DNA from: Planctomycetota bacterium | GTDB taxonomy: Bacteria > Planctomycetota > UBA1135 > GCA-002686595 | DNA: 64,000 nucleotides | Direction: 5' to 3' | NCBI GenBank assembly: GCA_023150475.1 | Contig: JAKLKU010000002.1 | Span: 186,001 to 250,000, forward strand | Shown here: positions 45,129 to 55,456 of the stretch, one piece after another | Layout of the letters: the number at the start of each line of letters is the position of its first letter | Position numbering within the stretch: position 1 is the stretch's first letter | Translations under genes and position numbers: made by a program | The notes under the pieces: model-generated | Seen by the model: only the letters and a program-made list of their open reading frames with translations | The model's database searches: none | Told to the model about the DNA's origin: nothing

Positions 45129-45333
45129 GGGATTCCTCGTGTGGTGGAGCTCTCGAGCTTCGCGCGAGGGCCGGCCGCGCGCTGTCGAAAACTTGCTCGC
45201 CGGCACGCCGCGCACGCGCGGCTTGCCAACGGGCGGCGACGGGTCCGGGGCAGTCGTGGTGGAGCTCGACGAGCGCCGACGAGATGCGGCGGCGCGTTCG
45301 ATGTGTCGTGCCAGGCTCGTCGCGCTCGGGCCG

Positions 45334-46227
45334 TCACGCACGCGCGCGCCACGCCGACGGCGTCACGCCGTAGCGACGGCGGAACGCAGCCGTGAAGTGG
45401 CTGTGGCTCGAGAAACCGACGCGCGCCGCGAGGTCGGTCAAGCCCGCGTCGCGCGGCGCGTACGCGAGCTCGTCGAGCGCCAGCGCGAGCCGGCGGTGCA
45501 CGAGCTCCGCGTGCAGCGTCGTGCCGAACCGCGCGCGAAAGACCCGTGCGAGGTGGAACGGCGAGACACGGAGCTCGCGCGCGAAGTCGTCGAGGCCGAG
45601 CGGGTCACACGCGCGTCGCACGAGCAGTGCGCGCGCCGCGTCGGCGAGCTCGCGGTGCGCGCGCGAGAGCCGTGGTGGGCCTGCGGCGATCTGCGTGCGT
45701 GCCGCGACGCGCGCCGCGTGCCGAGAGCACGCCGCGACCAGGCCGAGCACACGCTCTTCGAGCTCGAGCCGTTCGCGGGTCGCCGCGTCGCGCACGAGCG
45801 CGAGCGCCGCGAGCTCGAGCTCGGCCGTCACCGGCGCGTGCGACGACACGAACGGACGCTCGGGCCGCTCGGCAGCGCGTGGATCGAGCTCCGCGGCGAG
45901 CGTCGCGAGCGCGTCGTGGCGCACAGACAGGTAGTACCCCGCGTCGCCGACGCCGTGCGGATGGCTCGAGCACCAACACTCGCCGCGGTTGAAGAACACG
46001 ATCGAGCTCGGGTCGACGAGCACCTCGCGGCCCTCGAGGTGCTTCACGTAGACGCCACGCCGCGGGAAGTTGATCGTGTGCGCGGGCTGCAACTCTTCGG
46101 CGCCACGCAGCGCGTTCGTGTGGGCGCAGCGATAGAGACCGAGCGTGACGAGCGGCGTGCGCGCGAACGCGCCGAAGCTCTTCTCACCCGGATTCGGCTC
46201 GGTGGGTCGCGCGTCGCGTCGGAGCAT
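45334..46227 (-). CDS. AraC-family transcriptional regulator
   Basis: A 297-residue regulator with an N-terminal sensor (FPRRGVYVKHLEGREVLVDPSSIVFFNRGECWCSSHPHG, a cupin-like pattern) and a C-terminal pair of helix-turn-helix motifs (LGLDDFARELRVSPFHLARVFRARFG; LTDLAARVGFSSHSHFTAAFRRRYG) with the closing PSAWRAR. The signal and targets are not visible. It lies directly upstream of the secreted propeller on the same strand, separated by 205 bp that could hold an operator. Confidence 0.94.
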   Translation of the reverse strand: MLRRDARPTEPNPGEKSFGAFARTPLVTLGLYRCAHTNALRGAEELQPAHTINFPRRGVYVKHLEGREVLVDPSSIVFFNRGECWCSSHPHGVGDAGYYLSVRHDALATLAAELDPRAAERPERPFVSSHAPVTAELELAALALVRDAATRERLELEERVLGLVAACSRHAARVAARTQIAAGPPRLSRAHRELADAARALLVRRACDPLGLDDFARELRVSPFHLARVFRARFGTTLHAELVHRRLALALDELAYAPRDAGLTDLAARVGFSSHSHFTAAFRRRYGVTPSAWRARA

Positions 46228-46314
46228 GACGGAGCGTGTTCTACCGCGACGGCTCGCGCGGATACGTTCGAACGCTGTTCGAGGCTGCCGGAGGCCGGCA
46301 ATTCCTTCCGTTGC

Positions 46315-48243
46315 TCAGCGCTCGCCCGCGCCGCCGCAGTAGTCGCACGTCACGCGCTGGCTCGAAACCCAACGCGTGCTCGTCACGTAGTGCGAGACGC
46401 CCGCATTGTCGGTGATCCAGCTCGAGTACGACTCGCTGCCGCCGCCTTTGTAGACCATGCCGACGCCTTCGCACATGTAGCACGTCCGCAGCGGCGGTGC
46501 CGAGCCATCGTTCCCGCGCAACTCGCGCTCGCCTCGGATCGCCTCCCAATACGCTTTCTGCATCTCGTCGTACGCGATCTGCTCCGCGACGCGTTGCTCG
46601 TCGAGCCGCCGTTGCTCCGCGAGACGATCCTCTCGCATCCGATCCATCGAGAGCGCCCAGTCCTCCGGCGACATCCACGGCACGAGGTTCCCGGCGAGGT
46701 CCGTGATCGCGTCCATGTCGCTCTTCGTGAGCACGTCGCCGCAGCGCCGCCACGGTCCGGCGACGCCGAGCGAGTAGAAGCCCGCGTACCAATCGTTCGG
46801 TCCGTACGTGAGCCGCACGGGGCCGTCGGGCACCAGACGATCGCCATCGACGTAGCCTTCGCCGAGCAGCACGAACTCGTCCGCGGTGCGCACCGCGAAG
46901 CTCTGGCGTTCACCGAGACCTTCGACCGGCTTGCCGGGGATCGTCGCGCGCTCGAAGAACTGCCGCACGCGCAGGGAGTCATCCGGGTGTCGCCCGAAGC
47001 GGCCCGCGCCGACGTAGGGCTTAACGCCTCGGCGAAGCAGCACGCCGTGGCTCTCGAACCCAGTCGTGCCGATGAACACGCTGCCGTCGTTGAACGTGCG
47101 CAAGCAGCGCGGCGGCGCCGGCGGCTTGGACGACCATTGGACGTACATCAGCGTCGGCTTGAGCTCGACGTCCCACGTCGACGTGAAGCGACCGACGCCG
47201 TGCTCCGGCTTCGTGCTGTCGACTTCGATCACGTCGTCAGCGACCTGGATGCTCAGCCCGAGCTCCTCGGATGCGAAACGCACGGTCTCGCCGTTGCGCT
47301 CGACCACGGTGAGGCCATCGACTGCGGAGAGCGCAGCGCGCAGGTCGAGCGTCGCCAGATCCTCGAGCGAACGTCCGTGGAGGTCGCCCGACTGCACGTG
47401 CCGCACGTCGGCGTTGATGCGGTCGCGCACCGACTGATCGACGCGCTTGGCGGCCGCGTGAGGCTCCAACAGCGCGTAGTTCGCGTTGATGTTCTTCATC
47501 GCGTCGAGCGCCCACGCCGGTTCGCCCATCTCGTAGAGCAGGTTCTCGATGCGCACGCTGAGCACGGTCGCGACGCTCTTCGCGCCCGGGTCGTCGGGAC
47601 CGTCGTGCAACGATTCCGCGTACGCCGCCGCCGTGTACTCGGCGAGCGCGGGCTCGAAACGCCCCGCATCGCGCAGCAGGTCGCCGAGGTAGACCTGCGC
47701 GAGGATGCGGTGGGGATGCGGCCCGAGTTGCGTGTCGGAATACTCCGTCTCCATGAGAGCGCGCGCCGCGACCCACTCCCCTGCCTCGCAGTGACGCCCC
47801 ATACGCATGAAGACGTCGATACGCGGGTACCTGGACGCGCCGTTGCGCTCGAGCACCTCGACTCCATAGGTCTTGGCGAAGCGCCACAGCTCGCGCGGAG
47901 CGTCGAAGTCATCCAACAACTCGATCAGCAGGACGGCCGCGACGTCGAGCTTCCGTACGAGCTCGCACGCCTCGAACATCTTCCACGCGTTCGTCGCCTC
48001 GGAAGGCGTGACGACGGGGTTGTACTTGCGCGTCAGCTCCTCGGCGCGCGCGGCCGCACCGTTCCAACTTCCGGCGGCGTACAGCGCGGCGAACTGAGAG
48101 TCGGCGAAGTCCAGGAACTCGCGCTCGTCGTCGACCTTTCCACCCGAATCGTCGGGGCCCGCGGCGTTGGGAGCGGTGGCGCACGATGGAAGCGCAAGAA
48201 CGAGCGACGCGAACGCGAGGACACGAATGAGGACGGAGAGCAT
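46315..48243 (-). CDS. Lipoprotein with C-terminal DnaJ-like CxxCxG zinc motifs
   Basis: A 642-residue lipoprotein of unknown function. The lipobox is LALPSC. The N-terminal half is helical and TPR-like (WKMFEACELVRKLDVAAVLLIELLDDF). The middle part has beta segments. The C-terminus carries two Cys pairs, CYMCEGVGMVYKGGG and CDYCGGAGER, the CxxCxGxG signature of the DnaJ zinc-binding domain, 50 residues apart. Half of a DnaJ zinc centre on an exported lipoprotein is uncommon. Neighbours give no clear role. Confidence 0.75.
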   Translation of the reverse strand: MLSVLIRVLAFASLVLALPSCATAPNAAGPDDSGGKVDDEREFLDFADSQFAALYAAGSWNGAAARAEELTRKYNPVVTPSEATNAWKMFEACELVRKLDVAAVLLIELLDDFDAPRELWRFAKTYGVEVLERNGASRYPRIDVFMRMGRHCEAGEWVAARALMETEYSDTQLGPHPHRILAQVYLGDLLRDAGRFEPALAEYTAAAYAESLHDGPDDPGAKSVATVLSVRIENLLYEMGEPAWALDAMKNINANYALLEPHAAAKRVDQSVRDRINADVRHVQSGDLHGRSLEDLATLDLRAALSAVDGLTVVERNGETVRFASEELGLSIQVADDVIEVDSTKPEHGVGRFTSTWDVELKPTLMYVQWSSKPPAPPRCLRTFNDGSVFIGTTGFESHGVLLRRGVKPYVGAGRFGRHPDDSLRVRQFFERATIPGKPVEGLGERQSFAVRTADEFVLLGEGYVDGDRLVPDGPVRLTYGPNDWYAGFYSLGVAGPWRRCGDVLTKSDMDAITDLAGNLVPWMSPEDWALSMDRMREDRLAEQRRLDEQRVAEQIAYDEMQKAYWEAIRGERELRGNDGSAPPLRTCYMCEGVGMVYKGGGSESYSSWITDNAGVSHYVTSTRWVSSQRVTCDYCGGAGER

Positions 48244-48415
48244 GTCCCAGTATCGCCTGCGTCGCGCGAGTTGTTGAGCCGCACGCAGAGTCGACCGCGA
48301 ACCGCTGCGCGTCCGATCACGATCTCGCCGCGCCTCGACGCACGGCCGTGGAATTCCTTGCCGCCGTCGCTGCAGCGGCGGAAGTGGCCGCGTCCGAGCT
48401 CTTCGCTCGTCGCGC

Positions 48416-51352
48416 CTACTGTGGCAGGATCACGTCGCGACGCCGCTCCGGCGGGTCGACGACCCAACGCTCGAGCTTGCCGTCGCGCCACGTCGCTTCG
48501 ACGACGGTGTTCCTCGGCGCGTGCAGGCGGAACGAGACGTTCCAGTGCTTCGGCCAAGCCGGCAAGAGACGGATCGTGTCGCCGTTGCACTGCAGCAACA
48601 TGAGCTGCGTCAACCCGAGCAGGTTCGAACCGTGGTCCTGGTCGGGCAGCCAATCGAAGTTCGGCCCCCACATGGCCGGGAACCGGTGCGCGGGATTCGA
48701 ATTGCGCGCTTTCGCGGCGAGGCTGCGTGCCGCTTCTTCGTTGAGCCCGAGCAGCGCGGCGAAATGTCCGTCCTGCGTCCAACCGACGTCGCTCTTGTCC
48801 GCGCGGCGCTCGAAGGCCGCGCGCGCTTCCTCGAGAAGCGGCGTGCCGAGCCCGACCAAACGGAACGGGAACACGCCGTAGAGCTCCGGCGTCTCGACGT
48901 TCTGGCGGCTCGGATCGAAACGTTCCGCGGCGGCGAGCACGCGCACGCCGTCGCGCTCGGCGACCGGCAACTCCGGTGTCGCGTCGCGCATGCGGCGCCA
49001 GAAACTCCGCTCGTTCGCGTCCGCGACGGACTCAGGCAATTCGAGCAGCCGTTCGGTGACGTCGAGCAGCCCCGCGACCGTCGGCGCGTCGTTGACGACG
49101 CCATGCCAGTGCGTTTCGAGCGCTTGGGTCGGCGTGATCGAGAGCTTGCCGCGCTCGTCGCGCGCGAAGCGCGAATCGAAGTAGTCGAGCACCGCACGCG
49201 CGAGCGGCACGAGCTCCTCGCGCGCGAAACGTTCGTCGCCGGTGTAGTCGTAGTGGTCGAGCATCAGCGCGACGAGCTCGGGCCCTTGGTTCCACGCCCA
49301 TTGCCACCAAGGACACAGCACTTCGTTCGCCGCGTGACCTGTGCGATCCCAACCGTAGTCGCCGTTCGCGTACGTGCCGAAGCTCGTTATCGTCTCGGGG
49401 AAGTACGCGCCGCGCACGCCGTGGTAGAGCTTCGCGCGCGCCGCGCAGAGCGGCAGCACGTCGCGATAGAAGCGGAAGAGCGGCTCCTGCATGTCGAAAT
49501 CACCCGACGCGAGCATCGGGTGGTACGGCAAGCGCGTGTTCTGCCACCAATAGTCGCCGCCCCACTTGCGCCAATCGGGATCGAAGTCCGGGCCGCCCGT
49601 GTACTGCGGGTCGACGGTGAAGATCGAGCCGTTGAACTTGATCGGGAAGTTGCCGCGGCCCGCGCAGGCTTGGATCCACCGTTGGAGCACGTAGCCCTGC
49701 GTGATGCGCGATGGCGGCGACGGATCGCGGCGCGCTTCGGTCGACTTGAGCGCTCGGCCGTCGAGCCAGAGCACGAGTTCGTAGCTCGCCGCGTCGTAGC
49801 TCGCCGCGACGTGGTGCCAGCCGGGGCGTTCGAGCGCGTGCTCGACCGTCAGGATCTTCTCCCCGACGATCAGCCGCAGCGACTTGCCCGGGTGCGTGTC
49901 GAACAGGAAGCCGTCGCTGCGGCCAGCGGTCAGCTTGTCGAAGATGCGGCCGACCGGCTGCGTCGCCGAGAGCTCGAGCCACGCTTCGAGCGTGAAGCTC
50001 CCGAAGTCGAACGCGTCGTCGTCGTCGACCGCGAGCGCGCCGCCGGAAAGCGTCGCGCAGCGCACGCCGTCGAGCTCGCTCGTCGCAACGGCGCCCTGCG
50101 GGCGCGCGACGAGGCCTGCGCCGACGCCCGCAGCCGCGTCGTTCGAGACGGAGCCGTTCGTGAGCTCGCCGAGCCGCCAGCTCGCGACGCGATCGGCCAT
50201 CTCCGGCGCGCGCGCATCGGGACGCGTCGCCGCGAGCGCCGCGATCTCGGCGGCGCGCAGCGCGCGCGAGAAGACGCTCGCACGTCCCAACGCGCCGTGG
50301 AACAGGTTCTGGCCGTTCGAGTCGGCTCCGATCCGCAGCGGATGCGCGTTCGCCGGCGCGCCGCTCGCCGTGTCGCCTTCGACGAACACCCACGAACGCG
50401 ACCAGAACGCACGCCACCACTCGGCGGTCTCCGCGCGTGCGACGTCCGCCGAAGGCGCACCGTCCGCGAGCAGTCCGAGCGCGTGCCGCCACTCCGCGAC
50501 GCTCTCGGTTTGCGCCGAATGCGTGGTGATCGCGACTTCGAACGCACGCAGCGGCTCGTGCGACGCGAGCTCCGTCGAACTGCGTTTCTCGAATCCGCTC
50601 GCGCGCACCGCTGCGCCGAACGTGCGCCGGATCAACGGATCCCGCGCCGCGTCGCTCACGCTCTCGAGCCCTTGATGCGCAAGCGTGAGCGGCACGATCG
50701 AATGCTCGTTGCGGTGGTACCACACGAGCTCGTGCGGCGCGGCGGTGGCGTCGAGCAGGACGTCGGGCGACTCCCACACTTCGAGCGACTTCGGCGCGTC
50801 TCGCATCGTCCACGACGAGGCGAGTTCGTCGCCGACGAGCACCTTCTTCGCCGTGCGCCACGGTTCGAGCGTCACCTGGACCGAGACGGGACGTTGGCTC
50901 TCGCCGAGCACGCGCACGACCGGTCGTTCGCTGTCGACGAACACCCGGAGCTCGGTGAGCGCGTGCGGCACGCCGCCTTCGATCTCGAGCACGCCTTCGG
51001 AGAGCTTCAGCGTCTGACGGAACGGCGCGTTCGCCGCGAGCGTGTTCGGCTCGAGCCGCACGCGCACCTTGCCGAGCTTCAGCAGTCGATTCGCTTCGCT
51101 CCACGCGTCGGTGCGCGCGAGGTAGAAGCAGAGGTCCCCGTTGGCTTCGACCCACGCGCTGACGCCGACTTCGCCGTTGCCGAGCGGCATCGCGCCCGAC
51201 GGGTCGCCGCCAGGCGAAGTGAACACGGGCTCGTACCGAGCGAGCTCGTCGGGCACGCCGCGCGGCGTCGCGCGACATGCCGCGAGCGAACCGAGACACG
51301 TCATCACGGTGAGCGCGACGAACCAGCGAAGCAGCATGCGCAGAGCCCTCAC
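48416..51352 (-). CDS. GH95/DUF5703-like glycosidase lipoprotein with rearranged LamG insertion
   Basis: A 978-residue lipoprotein (lipobox SLAAC). The N-terminal beta domain (WVEANGDLCFYLARTDAWSE) and C-terminal (alpha/alpha)6-barrel (YPHPMLASGDFDMQEPLFRFYRDVLP-like region, WWQWAWNQGPELVALM) match the GH95/DUF5703 type often acting on fucosylated or other plant and algal glycans. Between VFVEGD and ITQGYVLQRWIQACAGRG about 230 residues form a LamG-type jellyroll in unusual order: PLRIGADSNGQNLFHGALG (normally the end of LamG) precedes the start (FTLEAWLEL) and the WHHVAASYD strand. Substrate is unknown. Confidence 0.85.
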   Translation of the reverse strand: MRALRMLLRWFVALTVMTCLGSLAACRATPRGVPDELARYEPVFTSPGGDPSGAMPLGNGEVGVSAWVEANGDLCFYLARTDAWSEANRLLKLGKVRVRLEPNTLAANAPFRQTLKLSEGVLEIEGGVPHALTELRVFVDSERPVVRVLGESQRPVSVQVTLEPWRTAKKVLVGDELASSWTMRDAPKSLEVWESPDVLLDATAAPHELVWYHRNEHSIVPLTLAHQGLESVSDAARDPLIRRTFGAAVRASGFEKRSSTELASHEPLRAFEVAITTHSAQTESVAEWRHALGLLADGAPSADVARAETAEWWRAFWSRSWVFVEGDTASGAPANAHPLRIGADSNGQNLFHGALGRASVFSRALRAAEIAALAATRPDARAPEMADRVASWRLGELTNGSVSNDAAAGVGAGLVARPQGAVATSELDGVRCATLSGGALAVDDDDAFDFGSFTLEAWLELSATQPVGRIFDKLTAGRSDGFLFDTHPGKSLRLIVGEKILTVEHALERPGWHHVAASYDAASYELVLWLDGRALKSTEARRDPSPPSRITQGYVLQRWIQACAGRGNFPIKFNGSIFTVDPQYTGGPDFDPDWRKWGGDYWWQNTRLPYHPMLASGDFDMQEPLFRFYRDVLPLCAARAKLYHGVRGAYFPETITSFGTYANGDYGWDRTGHAANEVLCPWWQWAWNQGPELVALMLDHYDYTGDERFAREELVPLARAVLDYFDSRFARDERGKLSITPTQALETHWHGVVNDAPTVAGLLDVTERLLELPESVADANERSFWRRMRDATPELPVAERDGVRVLAAAERFDPSRQNVETPELYGVFPFRLVGLGTPLLEEARAAFERRADKSDVGWTQDGHFAALLGLNEEAARSLAAKARNSNPAHRFPAMWGPNFDWLPDQDHGSNLLGLTQLMLLQCNGDTIRLLPAWPKHWNVSFRLHAPRNTVVEATWRDGKLERWVVDPPERRRDVILPQ

Positions 51353-51483
51353 GCGCGCCGGCGCGCGAACCTCTCGCGCGGCGGAAGCACGCGAGGCGAC
51401 TCTAGCGGGCTCGGGCCGCCCGCCGCGCCGCGCGATGTGCGCAGCGATGCGGCCACGGCTCAGCGGCCAGGCAGGCAGGCCGT

Positions 51484-51502
51484 GCTGCCAAACCGGCAGA
51501 AA
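51484..51502. promoter_or_regulatory. CTGCC-N5-GGCAG element upstream of clpB
   Basis: GCTGCCAAACCGGCAGAAA lies 114 bp before the clpB start. It differs from the groESL-upstream site at 15035 only in three central spacer positions. Two heat-shock loci sharing this sequence argue for a common regulator. Confidence 0.65.
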
Positions 51503-51615
51503 AATCGGCCCTGGAAACCCTGAAAACCGCCCTCGCGGCCTCGCGCACGAGCTCGCATTCCGAGGGCACTCCTGGCATGGGCGTTGCGCTTTCGCGGCCG
51601 CCCAAGGAGGGCGCC

Positions 51616-54168
51616 ATGCAGCAACCCCAGTACACGACCAAGGCCGCCGAAGCGATCCAGTCCGCGCAGAAGCTCGCGTTGGATTCCGGGCATCCCGAGC
51701 TCGTCCCCGCGCACCTCGCCGTCGCGCTCTTCAGCGCCGCCGAAGGTCTGACCGCCGCCGTGCTGACCAAGCTCGACGTCGATGCGAAAGTCGTCGCGGG
51801 TGAGCTCGTGCTCGCGCTCGATCGCTTGCCGCGGTCGCAAGGCAGCACGACGCAGCCGTCGCGAGCGTTGATGGAGGTCGTGCAGGAAGCACAGGCGCAA
51901 GCGAAGAAGCTCGAGGATCAGTTCGTCTCGACCGAACACCTCTTGCTCGCGCTCGCGAAACGCGGCGGACCGGAAGTGCAAGGCGTCTTCGCGGCGCGCA
52001 AGCTCGGGTTCGACCGGCTCGAGAGTGCGTTGCGCGAAGTGCGCGGCTCGCGGCGCGTGACGAGCCCCGATCCCGAGTCGACGTTCGAAGCACTGAAGAA
52101 GTACGCCCGCGACCTGACCGCCGACGCGCAAGCCGGCAAGCTCGACCCGGTGATCGGCCGTGACGTCGAGATCCGCCGCACGATGCAAGTGCTCTCGCGG
52201 CGCCGGAAGAACAACCCCGTGCTGATCGGCGACCCGGGCGTCGGCAAGACGGCGATCGCGGAAGGCCTCGCGAACCGCATCGTCGCAGGCGACGTGCCCG
52301 AGGGGCTCAAGAACAAGAAGATCATGGCGCTCGATCTCGGCGCGATGCTCGCCGGCGCGAAGTTCCGCGGCGAGTTCGAGGAGCGCCTGAAAGCGGTGCT
52401 CGCCGACATCGCCGAGTCGCAAGGCGAAGTCATTCTCTTCATCGACGAGCTCCACACGCTGGTCGGCGCCGGCGGCGCGGAAGGTGCGATCGACGCGGCG
52501 AACATGCTCAAGCCGGCGCTCGCCCGCGGCGACTTGCGCTGCATCGGCGCGACGACGCTCGACGAATACCGCAAGCACGTCGAGAAGGACAAAGCGCTCG
52601 AACGCCGCTTCATGCCCGTGATGATCGGCGAGCCGTCGGTCGACGACACGATCGCGATCTTGCGCGGCCTGAAGGAACGCTACGAAGTGCACTACGGCGT
52701 GCGCATCCTCGACGAGGCGCTGATCGCGGCCGCGCGGCTCGCCGATCGGCACATCACCGACCGGTTCATGCCGGACAAGGCGATCGACCTGATGGACGAG
52801 GCGGCGGCGCAGTTGAAGCTCTCGATCGATTCGCTGCCGCCCGAGCTCGATCAGTTCGAGCGCAAGATTCGCCAGCTCGAGATCGAACGCACCGCCCTCC
52901 AGAAGGAAAAGGGCGAGGAGAAACGCATCCAAGCGATCGCAGCGGAGCTCGCCGAGCTCGCTGAGGGCTCGAAAACGATCCGCGCGCGCTGGCAGAACGA
53001 GAAGGAGCTGATCACGTCGCTGCGCGCCGGCAAGGCGCTGATCGAGACGTTGCGCGCCGAGGCGGAGCGCAAGGAGCGTGAAGGCGACTACGAACGCGTC
53101 GCGAAGATCCGCTATGGGGAACTGCCCGGCGCGGAGCAGAAGCTGAAGGACACCGCCGAGAAGCTCGCGCGCGCGCAGAAGGACGGCGCGTTGCTGCCCG
53201 AGGAAGTCGACGCGGAGATGATCGCGAAGGTCGTCAGCCGCTGGACCGGCATCCCGGCGCAACGACTGCTCGAGACCGAGCGCGAGAAGCTGCTGCACAT
53301 GGAAGATCGGTTGCGCGAACGCGTGATCGGCCAAGACGCGCCGCTCGCCGCGATCTCCGAAGCCGTGCGGCGCGCGCGCGCCGGATTGCAGGAGACGTCA
53401 CGGCCGCTCGGCTCGTTCCTGTTGCTCGGACCGACCGGCGTCGGCAAGACCGAGACCGCGAAGGCGCTCGCCGAGTTCTTGTTCGACGACGAGAGCGCGA
53501 TGGTGCGCCTCGACATGACCGAGTACATGGAGAAGCACTCGGTGTCGCGACTGATCGGCGCGCCGCCGGGTTACGTCGGGTACGACGAAGGTGGCGCGTT
53601 GACGGAAGCGGTGCGCCGCAAGCCGCACTGCGTGATCCTGCTCGACGAAGTCGAGAAGGCGCACCCCGACGTCTTCAACGTGCTGTTGCAGATCCTCGAC
53701 GACGGACGTTTGACCGACGGTCACGGCCGCACGGTCGACTTCACGCAGACGCTCGTCTTGATGACGTCGAACCTGCGCTCCGACAACCAACTGCGCGACT
53801 TCTTCCGGCCCGAGTTCATCAACCGGCTCGACGAAGTGCTCACGTTCCACGCGTTGCAGCCGGACCAGATGCACGCGATCGTCGAGATCCAGTTGAAGCG
53901 CCTGCAGAAGCACCTCACGGAGCAGGAGCTCGAGCTCGAGTTGACCGGCGCGGCGAAGGAAGCGCTCGCGCAGGAAGGCTACGACGCCGAGTTCGGCGCG
54001 CGGCCGCTCAAGCGCGTGATCCAGAAGCGCATCCAGAACCTGCTCGCCGAAGCGATCCTCGCCGGCAAGCTCCCGGCCGGCTCCCGCGCCTCGATCGACT
54101 GGCGCGCAGGCCGCTTCGAGCTCGCAAGCAAACGCCCCGAGCCTCGACAAGCGGCTGCCGCGGGTTAG
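51616..54168 (+). CDS. clpB: ClpB disaggregase (Hsp100)
   Basis: A cytoplasmic AAA+ disaggregase working with DnaK. The 850 residues include the N domain ([16 protein letters not shown]), NBD1 Walker [14 protein letters not shown] and [16 protein letters not shown], the coiled-coil middle domain, NBD2 Walker [22 protein letters not shown] pore loop, and sensor/C-terminal region [22 protein letters not shown] precedes the ATG at 51616. The last 141 bp of conserved coding DNA (54003-54143) occur again, identical, at 56065-56205, followed by a different tail; here the protein ends RQAAAAG. The end is therefore probably a replacement tail brought by the inserted module. Confidence 0.97.
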   Translation: MQQPQYTTKAAEAIQSAQKLALDSGHPELVPAHLAVALFSAAEGLTAAVLTKLDVDAKVVAGELVLALDRLPRSQGSTTQPSRALMEVVQEAQAQAKKLEDQFVSTEHLLLALAKRGGPEVQGVFAARKLGFDRLESALREVRGSRRVTSPDPESTFEALKKYARDLTADAQAGKLDPVIGRDVEIRRTMQVLSRRRKNNPVLIGDPGVGKTAIAEGLANRIVAGDVPEGLKNKKIMALDLGAMLAGAKFRGEFEERLKAVLADIAESQGEVILFIDELHTLVGAGGAEGAIDAANMLKPALARGDLRCIGATTLDEYRKHVEKDKALERRFMPVMIGEPSVDDTIAILRGLKERYEVHYGVRILDEALIAAARLADRHITDRFMPDKAIDLMDEAAAQLKLSIDSLPPELDQFERKIRQLEIERTALQKEKGEEKRIQAIAAELAELAEGSKTIRARWQNEKELITSLRAGKALIETLRAEAERKEREGDYERVAKIRYGELPGAEQKLKDTAEKLARAQKDGALLPEEVDAEMIAKVVSRWTGIPAQRLLETEREKLLHMEDRLRERVIGQDAPLAAISEAVRRARAGLQETSRPLGSFLLLGPTGVGKTETAKALAEFLFDDESAMVRLDMTEYMEKHSVSRLIGAPPGYVGYDEGGALTEAVRRKPHCVILLDEVEKAHPDVFNVLLQILDDGRLTDGHGRTVDFTQTLVLMTSNLRSDNQLRDFFRPEFINRLDEVLTFHALQPDQMHAIVEIQLKRLQKHLTEQELELELTGAAKEALAQEGYDAEFGARPLKRVIQKRIQNLLAEAILAGKLPAGSRASIDWRAGRFELASKRPEPRQAAAAG
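54003..54143. repeat. Left 141-bp direct repeat (clpB tail)
   Basis: Identical over all 141 bases to 56065-56205. It encodes 47 residues from GARPLKR's Pro-Leu-Lys to KRPEP. The base before and the bases after differ between copies (TCGACAAG versus GGAATCCC follow), so these are the exact ends of identity. Confidence 0.97.
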
Positions 54169-54192
54169 GCACCACCGGCAGTTGGCCAGCGA

Positions 54193-54208
54193 CGAGTGCA
54201 AACACTCG
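54193..54208 (+). terminator. Short hairpin between clpB and the ATPase gene
   Basis: CGAGTG pairs with CACTCG around a CAAA loop, 25 bp after the clpB stop. No T-run follows, so termination is uncertain. TAGACT (54221-54226) just after it could be a -10 element for the ATPase gene. Confidence 0.45.
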
Positions 54209-54235
54209 GGCGCCCGTCGCTAGACTGACTGCCCG

Positions 54236-55456
54236 ATGATCCGCCGCATCAAGATCGAGGGGTTCAAGAGTCTCCAGCGGGTCGAATTGGAGCTCGGGTC
54301 GCTAAACGTCTTCATCGGCGCCAACGCGAGCGGCAAGTCGAACTTCTTCGACGCGCTACGCGTCCTCCAAGGCATCGGCTACGGATTCACGCTCAGCGAG
54401 ATCCTCGACGGCAAGCCGAAGAGCGCGAGCAGCGAGGTCTGGGATCCGATTCGCGGCGGAAGCGCACGAGCCGCATTCGCGAACGGGACGACGGCCGACA
54501 GGATCCGGTTCGAACTCGATGTCGATGTCGGACCAAACCGAAAGCACCTAGCGAAGTACGTCATCGCGTTCGCACCGTCGACGGGCGGGCTGCTCGAGGA
54601 GTCGCTTTGCCTCGATGGCGTTGACGTCTACGCGAGTGCCGACATCGAGAATCCTCTAACCCAACCGTACTTCGAGGTATATCCGAAGCGGATGGTGCGG
54701 GGCCCGAGGCCTCGCATCAAGTTCGATCGATCGCGTGCGGTTCTCGGTCAATTCTCGCGTTCGGAACACTGCCTGGAGAAACATCGAGAGCTCGTGCAGG
54801 CGTGCTCGAACGCGCTCTCGAACACCCAGAGAATCGACCCGTCTCCTGCGATCTTGCGCGACTATTCAGCAGCCCAGTCGGTGAATCGCATGGGCGAGCG
54901 AGGCGAGAACTTCGCCGCGCTCGTCAAGACGATCTGCGCGACCCCCGCATCTCGGGACGCGTATGCATCGTGGCTGCGCCAACTCTGGCCGAGCGAGGCG
55001 ATCGAAGATGTCGCCGTACTGCACGGTGCGCTCGGAGAGCCTCTGTTTGCGATCCGAGAGCGCGGGAAAGATCAGCCGGCACCCGTGCTCTCGGACGGAA
55101 CGCTCCGATTCGCCGCGATCACGGCCGCGTTCTTCCAACCTGACAAGCCAGAACTGCTCACGATCGAGGAACTCGAGAGTGGTATCCACGCGTCTCGAGT
55201 CCGCGTGCTAGTCGAGCTGCTTCGCTCGCAAGCCAAGGCAGGGCAGGTGCAGGTGATGGCCACGACGCACTCACCTATCGTGCTCGCGTGGTTGCGCGAC
55301 GACGAGTACGACACGACGTTCTATTGCGACCGCGACGCCGGAACCGCCGCGTCGACCATCCGTCCGCTGTCCAAGGTCCCCAACTTCCTGAGAGTGCTCC
55401 AGAAACAGCCGATCGGCGAGCTGTTCGCGGAGGGGTGGTTGGAGGGAGCGCTTTGA
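54236..55456 (+). CDS. AAA15/AAA21-type ATPase (OLD-like), cassette gene 1
   Basis: A 406-residue SMC/RecF-like ATPase. It starts [21 protein letters not shown], with Walker A GANASGKS at 28-35, the signature [11 protein letters not shown], Walker [13 protein letters not shown] and H-loop [11 protein letters not shown]. The pattern fits ATPases of abortive-infection systems such as AbiL, PARIS AriA, Gabija and Septu relatives, but the protein is not assigned to any of them by name. The stop overlaps the next gene's TTG start by 4 bp, so the products are made together. It sits in a unit bounded by the clpB repeats. Confidence 0.9.
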   Translation: MIRRIKIEGFKSLQRVELELGSLNVFIGANASGKSNFFDALRVLQGIGYGFTLSEILDGKPKSASSEVWDPIRGGSARAAFANGTTADRIRFELDVDVGPNRKHLAKYVIAFAPSTGGLLEESLCLDGVDVYASADIENPLTQPYFEVYPKRMVRGPRPRIKFDRSRAVLGQFSRSEHCLEKHRELVQACSNALSNTQRIDPSPAILRDYSAAQSVNRMGERGENFAALVKTICATPASRDAYASWLRQLWPSEAIEDVAVLHGALGEPLFAIRERGKDQPAPVLSDGTLRFAAITAAFFQPDKPELLTIEELESGIHASRVRVLVELLRSQAKAGQVQVMATTHSPIVLAWLRDDEYDTTFYCDRDAGTAASTIRPLSKVPNFLRVLQKQPIGELFAEGWLEGAL

